A stretch of DNA of 64,000 nt from Nocardia carnea NBRC 14403 (GTDB taxonomy: Bacteria; Actinomycetota; Actinomycetes; Mycobacteriales; Mycobacteriaceae), in NCBI RefSeq assembly GCF_000308515.1, contig NZ_BAFV01000065.1, positions 1 through 64,000 on the forward strand. Reading direction: 5' to 3'. The notes under the pieces are model-generated. The model saw only the letters and a program-made list of their open reading frames with translations, did no database searches and had not been told where the DNA came from. This document shows positions 46,906-55,017 of the stretch, piece by piece. Every line of letters starts with the position of its first letter. Position 1 is the first letter of the stretch. The position numbers and the translations under genes were made by a program.

Positions 46906-47787
46906 ATGATAGAGCTCGCCGGATTGAGCAAGGCGTACCGGCGCACGGTGGCACTCGACGATGTGAGCGTGCAGATACCGGCGGGTGTGGTCTTCGGATA
47001 CGTCGGACCCAACGGGGCAGGCAAGACCACCACCATCCGCATCCTGGCCGGTTTGATGCGACCCACGCGCGGTTGCGCGCGGATCTGCGGCGCCGACACG
47101 GTGCGGGAGCGGGAGAAAGCGCAACACCACATCGGGTATCTGCCGGGCCAATTCGTCGCCTACCCCGACCTGACCGGCGAGCAGTACCTGGACTATCTGG
47201 CGAACCTGCACGGTGGTGTCGCCCCGAAGCGACGCCGCGGTATCGCCGAACGTCTCGAACTCGACCTCTCTACCCGCATCGGTGCGATGTCGCACGGGAA
47301 CCGGCAGAAGGTCGGCATCGTGCAGGCGTTCATGACCGAACCGGATGTGCTGTTGCTCGACGAGCCGACCACGGGCCTGGACCCCTTGGTCCAGCGGGAA
47401 TTTCTGGCCATGGTGCGCGAATTCCGCGACAACGGGTGCACAGTCTTCCTGTCGTCGCACGTGCTGTCTGAGGTGGAAGCGGTCGCCGACAGCGTGGGGA
47501 TGCTGCGCAGGGGCCGGCTCATCGACGTCGGGACCGTCGCCGAATTCACGGGCCGGACACTGCGGCGCCTCGATGTGACCTTCGGCGCCCGGCCACCGGA
47601 TCCGGCCGGGTTGCGTGGTCTGGCAGGGGTCCGGCAGGTGCGTGAGGACTCGCAGCGAATGCAGATCGAAGTACAGGGCTCCACCGCCGAGCTGCTCAAG
47701 ACGATCGCACCCTATGAAGTGGTCGACATCGTGAGCCATGACCCCGACCTCGAAGAGATCTTTCTCGGCCACTATGGACAGGACTGA
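46906..47787 (+). CDS. ABC transporter ATP-binding protein
   Basis: 293 residues. Walker A GPNGAGKTTT (34-43), Q-loop region GYLPGQFVAYPDLTGEQYL, signature MSHGNRQKVGI (a degenerate C-loop in place of LSGGQ), Walker B VLLLDEPTTGLDP and switch His in SSHVLSEVE. The C-terminal 70 residues form the extra domain typical of ABC-2 exporter ATPases. It partners with the permease that starts 6 nt downstream. Substrate unknown; relatives serve in antibiotic, lipid or polyketide export and in self-resistance. ATG 46906 follows AGAGAGGCGG. Confidence 0.9.
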   Translation: MIELAGLSKAYRRTVALDDVSVQIPAGVVFGYVGPNGAGKTTTIRILAGLMRPTRGCARICGADTVREREKAQHHIGYLPGQFVAYPDLTGEQYLDYLANLHGGVAPKRRRGIAERLELDLSTRIGAMSHGNRQKVGIVQAFMTEPDVLLLDEPTTGLDPLVQREFLAMVREFRDNGCTVFLSSHVLSEVEAVADSVGMLRRGRLIDVGTVAEFTGRTLRRLDVTFGARPPDPAGLRGLAGVRQVREDSQRMQIEVQGSTAELLKTIAPYEVVDIVSHDPDLEEIFLGHYGQD

Positions 47788-47793
47788 AATACC

Positions 47794-48588
47794 ATGCTGA
47801 GCAGCGTGTATCTGAAATCTCTGCGTGATCAACGCCGCGGTCTTCTCGGCTGGAGCATCGGCGGGGTGGCGCTGGTGCTGTTGGAAAGCGCCTTGTGGCC
47901 GTCGATCTCGGGAATGGCAGGAATGCAGGACATCGTGGAGAGTTACCCCGAAGCGCTGCGCGAACTGTTCGACCTGGAGGCATTCGGGACGGGTACTGGC
48001 TTTCTCAACGTCGAACTGTTCAGCATGCTGTTACCGATCCTGTTCCTGGTCTTCGCGGTCGGACGCGGTGCCAAGGCGATCGCGGGCGAGGAAGAACGCG
48101 GGACACTGGAGGTACTGCTGGTGACCAGGGTCTCGCCGGTGCGGCTCATGCTCGAGCAAGCGGCCGTGCTGGTCAGCGCAGTCCTGACGGTGGGGGTGGT
48201 GCTGTGTGGCGCGGTGGTGGTGTTCTCGGCGGTGTTCGGTCTGGGGGTCACCATCGGTTCGGCGATGACCGGAGCACTGTCGATGGTGCTCATCGGTATC
48301 GAGTTCGGCCTGCTCGCCCTGGCGATCGGTGCAGCGACCGGCCGCCGTGTACTGGCAGCGGCCGTCACGTCGGTCTTCGCGGTCGCGGCCTATGTTCTGT
48401 ATGTAGCGAGCAAGCTCGTCGAGGCAGTGCGCCCCTGGGGGCCGCTGTCACCGTTTCACCAAGCCATAGAAGGTGGGCCGATGGGTGCCGGTCTCCCCGC
48501 CGCCTATGGCTGGCTGCTGCTCGCCGGGGTTCTGGTGCTGGCGGCGGGGCTTCCGATCTTCGATCGCCGTGACATCGCCGGAGTCTGA
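47794..48588 (+). CDS. ABC-2 type permease
   Basis: 264 residues with about six helices: one near the start (RRGLLGWSIGGVALVLLES), a long luminal loop, then TMs around 85-100, 125-155, 165-185, 195-215 and 235-255. The cytoplasmic AIAGEEERGTLEVLLV motif is the signature of ABC-2 permeases that pair with ATPases like the preceding one. A heterotetrameric exporter is expected. The function is not clear from context. Confidence 0.88.
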   Translation: MLSSVYLKSLRDQRRGLLGWSIGGVALVLLESALWPSISGMAGMQDIVESYPEALRELFDLEAFGTGTGFLNVELFSMLLPILFLVFAVGRGAKAIAGEEERGTLEVLLVTRVSPVRLMLEQAAVLVSAVLTVGVVLCGAVVVFSAVFGLGVTIGSAMTGALSMVLIGIEFGLLALAIGAATGRRVLAAAVTSVFAVAAYVLYVASKLVEAVRPWGPLSPFHQAIEGGPMGAGLPAAYGWLLLAGVLVLAAGLPIFDRRDIAGV

Positions 48589-48729
48589 GCGGCCGGGCCC
48601 TGAGGAGCGGTGCATCGTCACCGTATCCGGTGCACACCGCGCGCCGCCGGCGCGGGTTGGGTTGCACGGCGGACTCTGAGCCGCGGTCACCACTCGCGTG
48701 TGGTCTTTCCGCAGGCGGCGGCTACGAGT

Positions 48730-48996
48730 TCACCCGGGCGGGCGGTTGCGCCGGAGGACGTCGAGCCGGACCCTGCACTCGTCTTCATCGATCTGCCCGC
48801 GGGCGAAGCGTTCGGAAAGGACTGCTTCCGGATCCGCTGGAGCATCGCCCCGAGGATGTGGGGGAGCCCACGAGGGTGCCGTGAGGGCACGGACGACGGC
48901 GAACACCGCGAGGGCGACCAGCACCGCGAGTAACACCACTGTGGCGATCATCAGCGTGGTTTCCCAGCCGTTCATTCCGTGGTCATACCAATGCAT
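48730..48996 (-). CDS. Small membrane protein with C-terminal SHOCT domain
   Basis: 88 residues: MHWYDHGMNGWETTLMIATV opens a single membrane helix (about 12-37), followed by a linker and the SHOCT motif PEAVLSERFARGQIDEDECR VRLDVL near the C-terminus. SHOCT is a short helical domain that promotes oligomerisation. Small single-helix SHOCT proteins are common next to stress genes in actinobacteria, with unknown role. The ATG at 48996 follows GAGGAGGAAGG. It lies 58 nt downstream of the USP gene on the same strand and is probably co-transcribed. Confidence 0.8.
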   Translation of the reverse strand: MHWYDHGMNGWETTLMIATVVLLAVLVALAVFAVVRALTAPSWAPPHPRGDAPADPEAVLSERFARGQIDEDECRVRLDVLRRNRPPG

Positions 48997-49054
48997 GCCT
49001 TCCTCCTCGCACGACCAGGGTTTTCTCAGCGGTAGCCGGCTCGGCGGCCGCCGG

Positions 49055-49963
49055 TCAGCTCTGGTGGGCAACGAGGACCGGGCAGTGGGCTCGTTGCACG
49101 ACGATGTTGCTGGTGGAGCCCATGAGCAGACCACGGAAACCGCCGCGGCCACGGCTGCCCACCACGACGAGCTGCGCCGACTTGGACCAGTCGAGCAGGT
49201 GCAGGTCCGGGCCGGCCAGATAGATCTTGCGGATCACCTCGACGTCAGGGTATTTCTCCGTCCACTCGGCGAGCCACTCGCTCATCTGCGCGTCCGCTGC
49301 AGCGGCGATGTCGGGATCGTCGATGGTTTCGGGCATGCCGGCGAACCAGTGGAAACGCAGGTCGTGCCAGGTGTGTAGTGCAACCACGGGCGCCCGCACC
49401 AGGTCTGCTTCGGCGAATGCGGCGGCCGCGGCGGCGTTACTTGCCGCAGTTCCGTCGAGGCCTACGACGACGGGCCGTTCACGGCCGGTACTCGATTCGG
49501 TTTCGTGCCCGCGCACCACCACGATCTTCCCGTGGCCGTGGCTGGTGACCGCGAGCAGAGTGGATCCGAGATGGGCCAGGGTGGATCCTTCTCCGGCGGC
49601 GCCGATCACGGTCAGTTCCGCGGAGGCGGACTCTTCCACCAGCAGACGCGAGGGCTCCGCATCGGACAGTTCGGTCTCCACCGTCAGCGAAGGATCGATC
49701 TGCAGTGCCAGCGAGCGGGCGCGCTCCACGCAGTCGTTTCCGCGGCGATACGCCGCCTCGAGCACAGGTGGCTCCATCTGGTCGTAGACGCCGGTGAGGG
49801 AACGCGCGGCAGCCAGGTTGTATCCGTGCACGATGCGTAACCGCCAGCCGCGTCGGGAGGCGGTTCGGCTTGCCCACCGCACGGCGAGTTCGGACGGCTC
49901 GGAGCTGTCGGCTCCGACAACGATCGTCAGGGACGACTCGGGTGACTGTGCGGAACTGTCCAT
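49055..49963 (-). CDS. Universal stress protein, tandem USP domains
   Basis: 302 residues. The first domain opens IVVGADSSEPS; its loop is GAAGEGSTLAHLGSTLLAV, lacking the typical GSRGxG. The second opens VVVGLDGTAAS and ends in the canonical GSRGRGGFRGLLMGSTS. The degenerate first loop places it with the USP at 59367 (loop GASGDSGTFTHLGSTLLAV): these two form a distinct subgroup in which probably only the second site, or a remodelled first one, binds ATP. A DosR-like box lies 92 nt upstream. Confidence 0.92.
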   Translation of the reverse strand: MDSSAQSPESSLTIVVGADSSEPSELAVRWASRTASRRGWRLRIVHGYNLAAARSLTGVYDQMEPPVLEAAYRRGNDCVERARSLALQIDPSLTVETELSDAEPSRLLVEESASAELTVIGAAGEGSTLAHLGSTLLAVTSHGHGKIVVVRGHETESSTGRERPVVVGLDGTAASNAAAAAAFAEADLVRAPVVALHTWHDLRFHWFAGMPETIDDPDIAAAADAQMSEWLAEWTEKYPDVEVIRKIYLAGPDLHLLDWSKSAQLVVVGSRGRGGFRGLLMGSTSNIVVQRAHCPVLVAHQS

Positions 49964-50054
49964 GACGGCTGTCCTTCGGGCTCCGGAGCTGCGATCCTTT
50001 CGAGACTAAGCCGGTAGGACAAGCCACCGCGGCTGTCATTCGTCACCCGTGGCC

Positions 50055-50068
50055 GGGACTTCGGTCGC
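50055..50068 (-). promoter_or_regulatory. DosR-like box upstream of the USP gene
   Basis: GGGACTTCGGTCGC agrees with GGGACTTnnGTCCC except at one core and one end position. It lies 92-105 nt upstream of ATG 49963. Confidence 0.55.
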
Positions 50069-50165
50069 CTGCACACCCGGCCGGCATGACCGGTGAGCCA
50101 CGTCGACCACATCGCCGGGCCGGGACTCGTTTCTGCCGGGCCCGGGCCGGCTCCACAGCGGCGGC

Positions 50166-50531
50166 TCAGGCCGTGATCGGCTGGTTGGCGCTGACCCAAC
50201 CTTGCGCCAAGCGGTCGATTACGTCGCCGACGGTCTCGCCGCGATCGGCTGTATCGGCGGATGAGGTCTGCAGACACCAACTGTCGATTTCTTCGATCAG
50301 TTCTCGACGCCGGTGATCGATCTCGGTGAGCCAGGTCGAGGCGTCGACCCCGACCCGCCGGTCGTGCAGTTTCGCCAGTGCATGAGCCCACCGCAGCAGT
50401 TGATCGTCTTCATAGCTTCGCCCCTGGAAAACACTGAGAATCGCGGGCACACCCGGCAGGATCGGACGCTGCGCCGCAGTATCCGGAGAATCTCTGCTTT
50501 CCACCGACCCCGACATATTTCGCTCAACCAT
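50166..50531 (-). CDS. Small protein with DUF4254-like helical segment, function unknown
   Basis: 121 residues, soluble and helical. The stretch QLLRWAHALAKLHDRRVG, then TEIDHRRRELIEEIDSW, resembles DUF4254 (helical, with conserved W-x2-H/L and D-x-RRxxIexID patterns), though it is short for that family. The N-terminal 35 residues (MVERNMSGSVESRDSPDT) look disordered. The ATG at 50531 is preceded by AAGGGGGAT. It lies 200 bp upstream of the USP gene on the same strand, separated by a DosR-like box. Sure only that it is coding and that the helical segment is family-like. Confidence 0.6.
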   Translation of the reverse strand: MVERNMSGSVESRDSPDTAAQRPILPGVPAILSVFQGRSYEDDQLLRWAHALAKLHDRRVGVDASTWLTEIDHRRRELIEEIDSWCLQTSSADTADRGETVGDVIDRLAQGWVSANQPITA

Positions 50532-50769
50532 CAAATCCCCCTTGAACTTGTTGAATGAAACGGAGTATCGCTTCCGAGGGGGACAGTAATCGACCGACGC
50601 CACCACCACAGCGGAAACGCAAGATTGCGTTCGTTGTAGTGCGCCAGTGAACCGGTGCAGGTCAGAGTTGTAATCCTCGATTCACGACGTCGGCCGAGGT
50701 CGGGAAGCACCGCGTTCTGGCATCGTGGCTGCTCGACCGCCTGTTGGGCAGGACACTGCGGTGCGGCAC

Positions 50770-51390
50770 TCAGTGGACAGTGCGCTCGCCGGTGGTGAAT
50801 GCCGGCGGGCCTTGGTAGGGGCGTTGCAGCGCGGCGAATTCGGGTGTGGTCGCGGCGTCTATCACTGCGCGCAGCAGTGCGGTGGCGCGGTGAGGAGCTG
50901 GCGGTGCGGTGAGTACGGGCCCACCGAATCCCTGCCCGTCGATCGCGATGATGGGGCTGCCGCCTCGACCACCGAGAGCCTGCTGTGAGGCCTGGTGTGC
51001 ATCGGCGACCGGCGCGTCGAACGAGGCGTCGTCGAGAGCGGCAAGAAGGGTCGATTCCAGGCCGGCCTCGGCGAGGGCCGCCGCGGCGGCGGCATCGTCA
51101 TCGGTCTCGGGTGTTCGCGGATGCAGCCGCGGGCCCAGCGCCAGGTAGAGAGAAACGAAGCCTGAGGGGCCGTGGCGCTGTTCGACGGCAGCGAACACGC
51201 GCCCGAACCGGCGTGAACGGCTGATCATCGGTTCGTGGCCGGCGTCGACGGCCCGGCCGTCGTTGAGTACCGCCAGACTCATCTGTTTCACGGCCACCGC
51301 GTGTTCGCCACGTGCGGTGTCGAGCAGCCAGCGGGCTGTCACCCAGGCGAACGGGCACACCGGGTCCACGTACAAATCGATCTCTGCCAT
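50770..51390 (-). CDS. DsbA-fold thiol protein, mycothiol-dependent nitroreductase (Rv2466c) family
   Basis: 206 residues. MAEIDLYVDPVCPFAWVTARWLLD places a single redox Cys in CPFA (Cys12) instead of CPWC; the partner Cys is missing. Later family landmarks are LAVLNDG, FVSLYLALGPRLHP, HQASQQALGGRGGSPIIAIDG and GPVLTAPP. Rv2466c uses mycothiol to reduce disulfides or nitro compounds, and many relatives have a one-Cys CPWA/CPFA form. The ATG at 51390 is preferred to GTG 51393. It is divergent from the MmpL gene across a gap with two palindromic operators, so it may share their thiol-stress control. Confidence 0.82.
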   Translation of the reverse strand: MAEIDLYVDPVCPFAWVTARWLLDTARGEHAVAVKQMSLAVLNDGRAVDAGHEPMISRSRRFGRVFAAVEQRHGPSGFVSLYLALGPRLHPRTPETDDDAAAAAALAEAGLESTLLAALDDASFDAPVADAHQASQQALGGRGGSPIIAIDGQGFGGPVLTAPPAPHRATALLRAVIDAATTPEFAALQRPYQGPPAFTTGERTVH

Positions 51391-51464
51391 CACTGTCCGC
51401 CTTCGCGGGCTCCGGCCGGTGAGCGGACTACACGGGAAGCGATCGCCTCCCTCACTTGCTCAAT

Positions 51465-51480
51465 ATACCCCCAGGGGTAT
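51465..51480. promoter_or_regulatory. Palindromic operator O1 (CsoR/CstR-type) between thiol protein and MmpL
   Basis: ATACCCCCAGGGGTAT, a near-perfect 16-bp palindrome. With O2 and O3 it makes three copies of the ATA-C-tract/G-tract-TAT pattern typical of CsoR-family repressor sites. Spacing to O2 is 31 bp, about three helical turns. Confidence 0.7.
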
Positions 51481-51495
51481 TATCGGAACTCGAAT

Positions 51496-51511
51496 ATACC
51501 CCCGGGGGTAT
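51496..51511. promoter_or_regulatory. Palindromic operator O2 (CsoR/CstR-type) before MmpL
   Basis: ATACCCCCGGGGGTAT, a perfect 16-bp palindrome. It overlaps the ATG at 51510, which argues that MmpL translation starts further on, at GTG 51555. Confidence 0.75.
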
Positions 51512-51554
51512 GAAAGGTGGGGTGGGAGTGATCGGAAGAGGTGGAGGTACAGCG

Positions 51555-53699
51555 GTGACGGAGACGATGACCGGACGGGCGGGCGTCGGCGCAGCGACCG
51601 GTGGTCCGCTGGCGCGACTCGGCGCGGCGATGGCCGGGCGTGCCCGCTGGGTGTTCGGGGTGTGGCTGGTGGTTCTCGTCGCTCTCGGCGCGGCCGCGCC
51701 GAGTGTGTTCACCTCGCTGGCCGGAGCCGGATGGCAGGCCGAGGGGTCGGAGTCGGTGCAGGTGCGTGAACTGGCCCAGCAGCATTTCGGTGGGAATTCC
51801 TCCGCGGCCGTACAGGTGGTCGTGCACTCCGACACCGCCACCGTCGACAGCCCTGCGGTGCAGCGGATAGTGGCCGAGGTGGCCACCGAGTTCGCCGGAG
51901 ACGACCGCTTCGCCGGTGTGGTGGTGCCGCAGCCGGGGATGACGATCAGTCCGGACAGGCACACCGGCATCGTTGTCGCCGGCGCGAATGCGTCCACCGA
52001 TGACATGGTCCGGGCGGTCGACGACCACAAAGAAGCGTTGACCGCGCTGTCGGGCGAGGGTGTGGAGGTCTATCCGACCGGCGCGTCGGCGCTGTGGAGC
52101 GACTTCAACAAGGCCAACCACGACGCGATGATCAAAGCCGAATTGTTCTCCTGGCCGGTGACGCTGGCGATCATGGTGCTGGCATTCGGGTCACTGGTGG
52201 CTGCGGGCCTGCCGTTGTTGCTGACCGTCGCGGGGTTGGTGGCGTCGGCGGGAGGGCTGGTGCTGTTGAACGAGATCACCCCGATCTCGGTGTGGGCGAT
52301 GAACTTCGCGATGATGTTCGCCCTGGCCCTGGGCATCGACTACGCTTTGTTCATCGTCGCCCGTTTCCGCGACGCCTTGAGCAAGACGACCGATACCGGG
52401 CGTGCTGTGGCCGAAACGATGGACACCGCAGGCAAAGCCGTGGTGCTGTCGGGCGCCACCGTGGTGGTGAGTTTGTCGGCGGTGCTGCTGGTGCCCGCGC
52501 CGGCGGTGCGCACGATGGCCGTGGGCATCATGCTGGCCGTGATCTTCGTGCTCGCCGCGACGGTGACACTGCTGCCCGCAGCACTGGGCGCGCTCGGATC
52601 CAAGATCAACGCCGGTGCCCTGCCGTATGCGAAGCGGCAGCATCATCGGTCGCCGCGTTTTGCCCGGTGGGGCGAGATTCTGCTCAACCACCCGTGGCCG
52701 TTTGCCATCGCGGCGCTGGCGGTGCTGATCGGGCTGGCGATACCGGTGTTCGGACTGAAGGTCGCCATGCCCTCGATTCAGGTCGTGCCCGCCGATGCCC
52801 CGGTGCGTCAGGGCTATGAGCTGGTACAGCGACAGCTGGGGCCCGGTGCGCCGGGAGCGTTGCAGATCGTGACTCCGGCCGAAAGCGCCATCGAGACCGC
52901 GGACAAGGCCGCGGCGGCCGAGGGCATCGCCATGGTCACACCCGCCCAGCCTGCCGGCGACGGATCGGAGCTGGTGATGCTGCAGGCACTACCCGAGGTC
53001 GACCCCTCCGATGAACGTATGGGCACCATCCTCGACGATCTGCGCGCACAACTACCCGACCAGGCCCTTGTCGGCGGCGCCCCGGCCGAGAACCTGGATC
53101 TGCAGCAGGCCCTCGACAATTACCTGCCGGTCATCGTCACGGTGATCCTCGTGCTGGGCTTCGTACTGTTGCTGGTCGCCCTGCAGGCCCCGCTCATCGC
53201 AGCGCTGGGCACCTTGGTCAGCCTGCTGTCGACGGCCGCGGCATTCGGAGTGGCGAAACTGATCTTCCAGGACGGCCACGGATCCGGCCTGCTGGGTTTC
53301 ACCCCGCAGGGTTTCCTCGACGGCTGGGGGCCGGTGTTCTTCTTCGCGATGATCTTCGCGATCGCGATGGACTACACGGTGTTCCTGCTGGCCACCGCCA
53401 AAGAACACTACGAGCATTCCAAAGATCCGAAAACCGCCCATATCGACGGGTTGGCCCACTCCGGCCGTGTCATCTTCGCCGCGGCAGCGGTCATGGTGGC
53501 GGTGTTCTTCACCTTCGCGCTGGCCCAGCCCCTACCACCGAAGGAGATGGGCATCATCCTCGGCGTCGCGGTCCTGCTCGACGCGCTCGTCGTCCGGCTG
53601 GTGCTGCTCCCGGTCGTCCTGCGGCTGACCGGCCACGGCGCATGGTGGTCACCACGATGGCTACGCCGAGTCCTACCGACAATCAACTTCAGCCACTGA
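51555..53699 (+). CDS. MmpL/RND-family membrane transporter
   Basis: About 714 residues, MMPL family: an N-terminal helix (WVFGVWLVVLVALGAAAPSV), a large extracytoplasmic loop, a first five-helix block with GIDYALFIVARFRDAL, a second extracytoplasmic loop, and a second block with AIAMDYTVFLLATAKEHY and HSGRVIFAAAAVMVAVFF. The two D-Y pairs (GIDYALF, AMDYTVF) are the proton-relay motifs of RND/MmpL exporters. Length is short compared with typical 950-residue MmpLs but normal for actinobacterial YdfJ-like MMPLs. GTG 51555 has GGAGG 7 nt upstream. Two CsoR/CstR-type operators precede it; the repressor gene is 63 nt downstream. Substrate unknown. Confidence 0.9.
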   Translation: MTETMTGRAGVGAATGGPLARLGAAMAGRARWVFGVWLVVLVALGAAAPSVFTSLAGAGWQAEGSESVQVRELAQQHFGGNSSAAVQVVVHSDTATVDSPAVQRIVAEVATEFAGDDRFAGVVVPQPGMTISPDRHTGIVVAGANASTDDMVRAVDDHKEALTALSGEGVEVYPTGASALWSDFNKANHDAMIKAELFSWPVTLAIMVLAFGSLVAAGLPLLLTVAGLVASAGGLVLLNEITPISVWAMNFAMMFALALGIDYALFIVARFRDALSKTTDTGRAVAETMDTAGKAVVLSGATVVVSLSAVLLVPAPAVRTMAVGIMLAVIFVLAATVTLLPAALGALGSKINAGALPYAKRQHHRSPRFARWGEILLNHPWPFAIAALAVLIGLAIPVFGLKVAMPSIQVVPADAPVRQGYELVQRQLGPGAPGALQIVTPAESAIETADKAAAAEGIAMVTPAQPAGDGSELVMLQALPEVDPSDERMGTILDDLRAQLPDQALVGGAPAENLDLQQALDNYLPVIVTVILVLGFVLLLVALQAPLIAALGTLVSLLSTAAAFGVAKLIFQDGHGSGLLGFTPQGFLDGWGPVFFFAMIFAIAMDYTVFLLATAKEHYEHSKDPKTAHIDGLAHSGRVIFAAAAVMVAVFFTFALAQPLPPKEMGIILGVAVLLDALVVRLVLLPVVLRLTGHGAWWSPRWLRRVLPTINFSH

Positions 53700-53712
53700 C
53701 CACCACCCACTG

Positions 53713-53728
53713 ATACCCCAGGGGGTAT
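53713..53728 (+). promoter_or_regulatory. Palindromic operator O3 with promoter before the repressor gene
   Basis: ATACCCCAGGGGGTAT, a near-perfect 16-bp palindrome, directly followed by a -35-like TTGACA (53731-53736) and the ribosome site GGAGAA. It indicates autoregulation of the CstR-like gene. Confidence 0.72.
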
Positions 53729-53762
53729 TGTTGACAGAACTGCGAAAACAGGAGAAGACACC

Positions 53763-54032
53763 ATGATCGGCGACGAAAACACCATCGCTCCCGTGCTCAA
53801 CCGCTTACGACGCGCCCATGGCCAGCTCGCGGGCGTGATCGCGATGATCGAGGCGGGCCGCGACTGCAAAGACGTCGTCACCCAGCTCGCCGCGGTGTCC
53901 CGCGCGCTCGACCGCGCCGGATTCAAGATCGTCGCTACCGGTCTGCGTGAATGCCTCGACCGGCAGGGCGAGGAGGACACCGACCCGTTGACCGTCGACG
54001 AACTGGAAAAACTGTTCCTCGCCCTGGCCTGA
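53763..54032 (+). CDS. CsoR-family metal/sulfur-sensing repressor, CstR-like
   Basis: 89 residues, all-helical DUF156 fold. NRLRRAHGQLAGVIAMIEAG is the conserved first helix region. The sensing Cys are in GRDCKDVVTQLAAV (Cys36 position) and TGLRECLD (the second Cys). Copper-sensing CsoR has a His four residues before the second Cys (H-x3-C); here that position is Gly (GLREC), so the Cu(I) ligand set is incomplete. The DCKDVxTQ wording and the two-Cys set match CstR, the persulfide sensor. I infer sulfur-species sensing, though formaldehyde- or metal-type relatives cannot be excluded. It is preceded by operator O3. DUF2892 and DUF302 genes follow. Confidence 0.85.
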   Translation: MIGDENTIAPVLNRLRRAHGQLAGVIAMIEAGRDCKDVVTQLAAVSRALDRAGFKIVATGLRECLDRQGEEDTDPLTVDELEKLFLALA

Positions 54033-54079
54033 CACCACCGGGGCCGGGGACGTCACCGCTCGTGAAAGGACGGCCCACC

Positions 54080-54370
54080 ATGCCGACACTCGTGCGTCAC
54101 CGCGAATGGACCATCGATCGAATCGTTCCGCTGCTGGCCGCAACGATGGTCCTGCTCGGCACCGTACTGGCCGCAACCGTCTCAACGTGGTGGCTGATCC
54201 TGACCGCGCTCGTCGGCGCCAACCTGCTGCTCTACGGCGTCGTCGGCTGGTGCCCGGCCACCCTGATCATGACACGCCTGGGTGTACCCGCCGGCCGCAC
54301 CGGGCCCCCGCGCGTGAACCCGCGGTCCAATCATCATCCAACGCATACCGGAAGTGAGGAGATCCGATGA
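54080..54370 (+). CDS. DUF2892-like small membrane protein
   Basis: 96 residues: MPTLVRHREWTIDRIVPLLA, a first helix (about 16-36), a second helix (about 38-58) and the motif GWCPATLIMTRLGV. DUF2892 (YgaP-type membrane domain) has the RxIRxxxG...GxCPxyxLLG pattern, which this follows with a Cys-Pro after the second helix. In other bacteria the domain is found with rhodaneses and CsoR/CstR regulators, fitting a role in handling sulfur species at the membrane. ATG 54080 follows GAAAGGA. The stop overlaps the start of the DUF302 gene (ATGA). Confidence 0.78.
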   Translation: MPTLVRHREWTIDRIVPLLAATMVLLGTVLAATVSTWWLILTALVGANLLLYGVVGWCPATLIMTRLGVPAGRTGPPRVNPRSNHHPTHTGSEEIR

Positions 54371-54784
54371 CCGAGACCACTGCACTCGCCTTGTCTGCCA
54401 CACTGACCACCAGCTTCGACGATGCCGTGGCACGCACCCGCGCCGCCCTGTCCGAACAAGGATTCGGCGTCCTCACCGAGATCGATATGCGCGCCACCCT
54501 TGAGGCCAAACTCGGCCACGATATGGAGGACTATCCGATCCTCGGCGCCTGCAACCCGCCCCTGGCCCATCGTGCCGTCGGTATCGACCGCCAGGTCGGG
54601 CTCCTACTGCCCTGCAATCATCGTCCGTCGCGACCCCGCCAACGACACCGACGTTTTCGTCGAAGCCATGAACCCGAACCTCATAGTCCAGGTCACCGGG
54701 CAACCGGCACTCGCCCCGATCGCCGAGGAAGCAACGACGAAACTGCAAGCTGCCATCGGTTCCCTCCAAACCAGCGGGAACTGA
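54367..54784 (+). pseudogene. DUF302-domain protein, frameshifted
   Basis: The first 85 codons give a good DUF302 start: FDDAVARTRAALSEQGFGVL, EIDMRATLEAKLGHD, ILGACNPPLAHRAV, LLLPC. At about 54616-54624 the frame breaks (TGCAATCATCG); the rest, IIVRRDPANDTDVFVEAMNP, continues in the next frame to a stop at 54782-54784. A two-base deletion (or one-base insertion) explains it. Without the restored frame, translation runs on in the original frame as an unbroken reading frame into the sulfatase gene. DUF302 is a TBP-like fold of unknown role often beside CsoR/CstR regulators. Its ATG overlaps the stop of the DUF2892 gene. Confidence 0.75.
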
Positions 54785-55017
54785 CAGACTCGTCGACCAG
54801 CGACTCGACGCCACCGGGGTCCGGCAGGCCACACGACCGGAGTAGCCGAAATCGTGCGGACTTCTTCGGCGCCACGCAGCGGTCCATCGGTCGACCGGAG
54901 CCGGAAACGAACCTGGGAGCAGATCGTGACCGGTGCGGCGGCCGGCTTCACGGTCGGAGGCGAAACGTCACCGTCGGTCCCGGACACCAAGCAGTGATGC
55001 GGGTAACATTCACGGCT

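Noticed and set aside
53763..54032. Copper-sensing CsoR assignment for the repressor
   Set aside because: The His ligand four residues before the second Cys is Gly here, and the DCKDVxTQ pattern fits CstR better.
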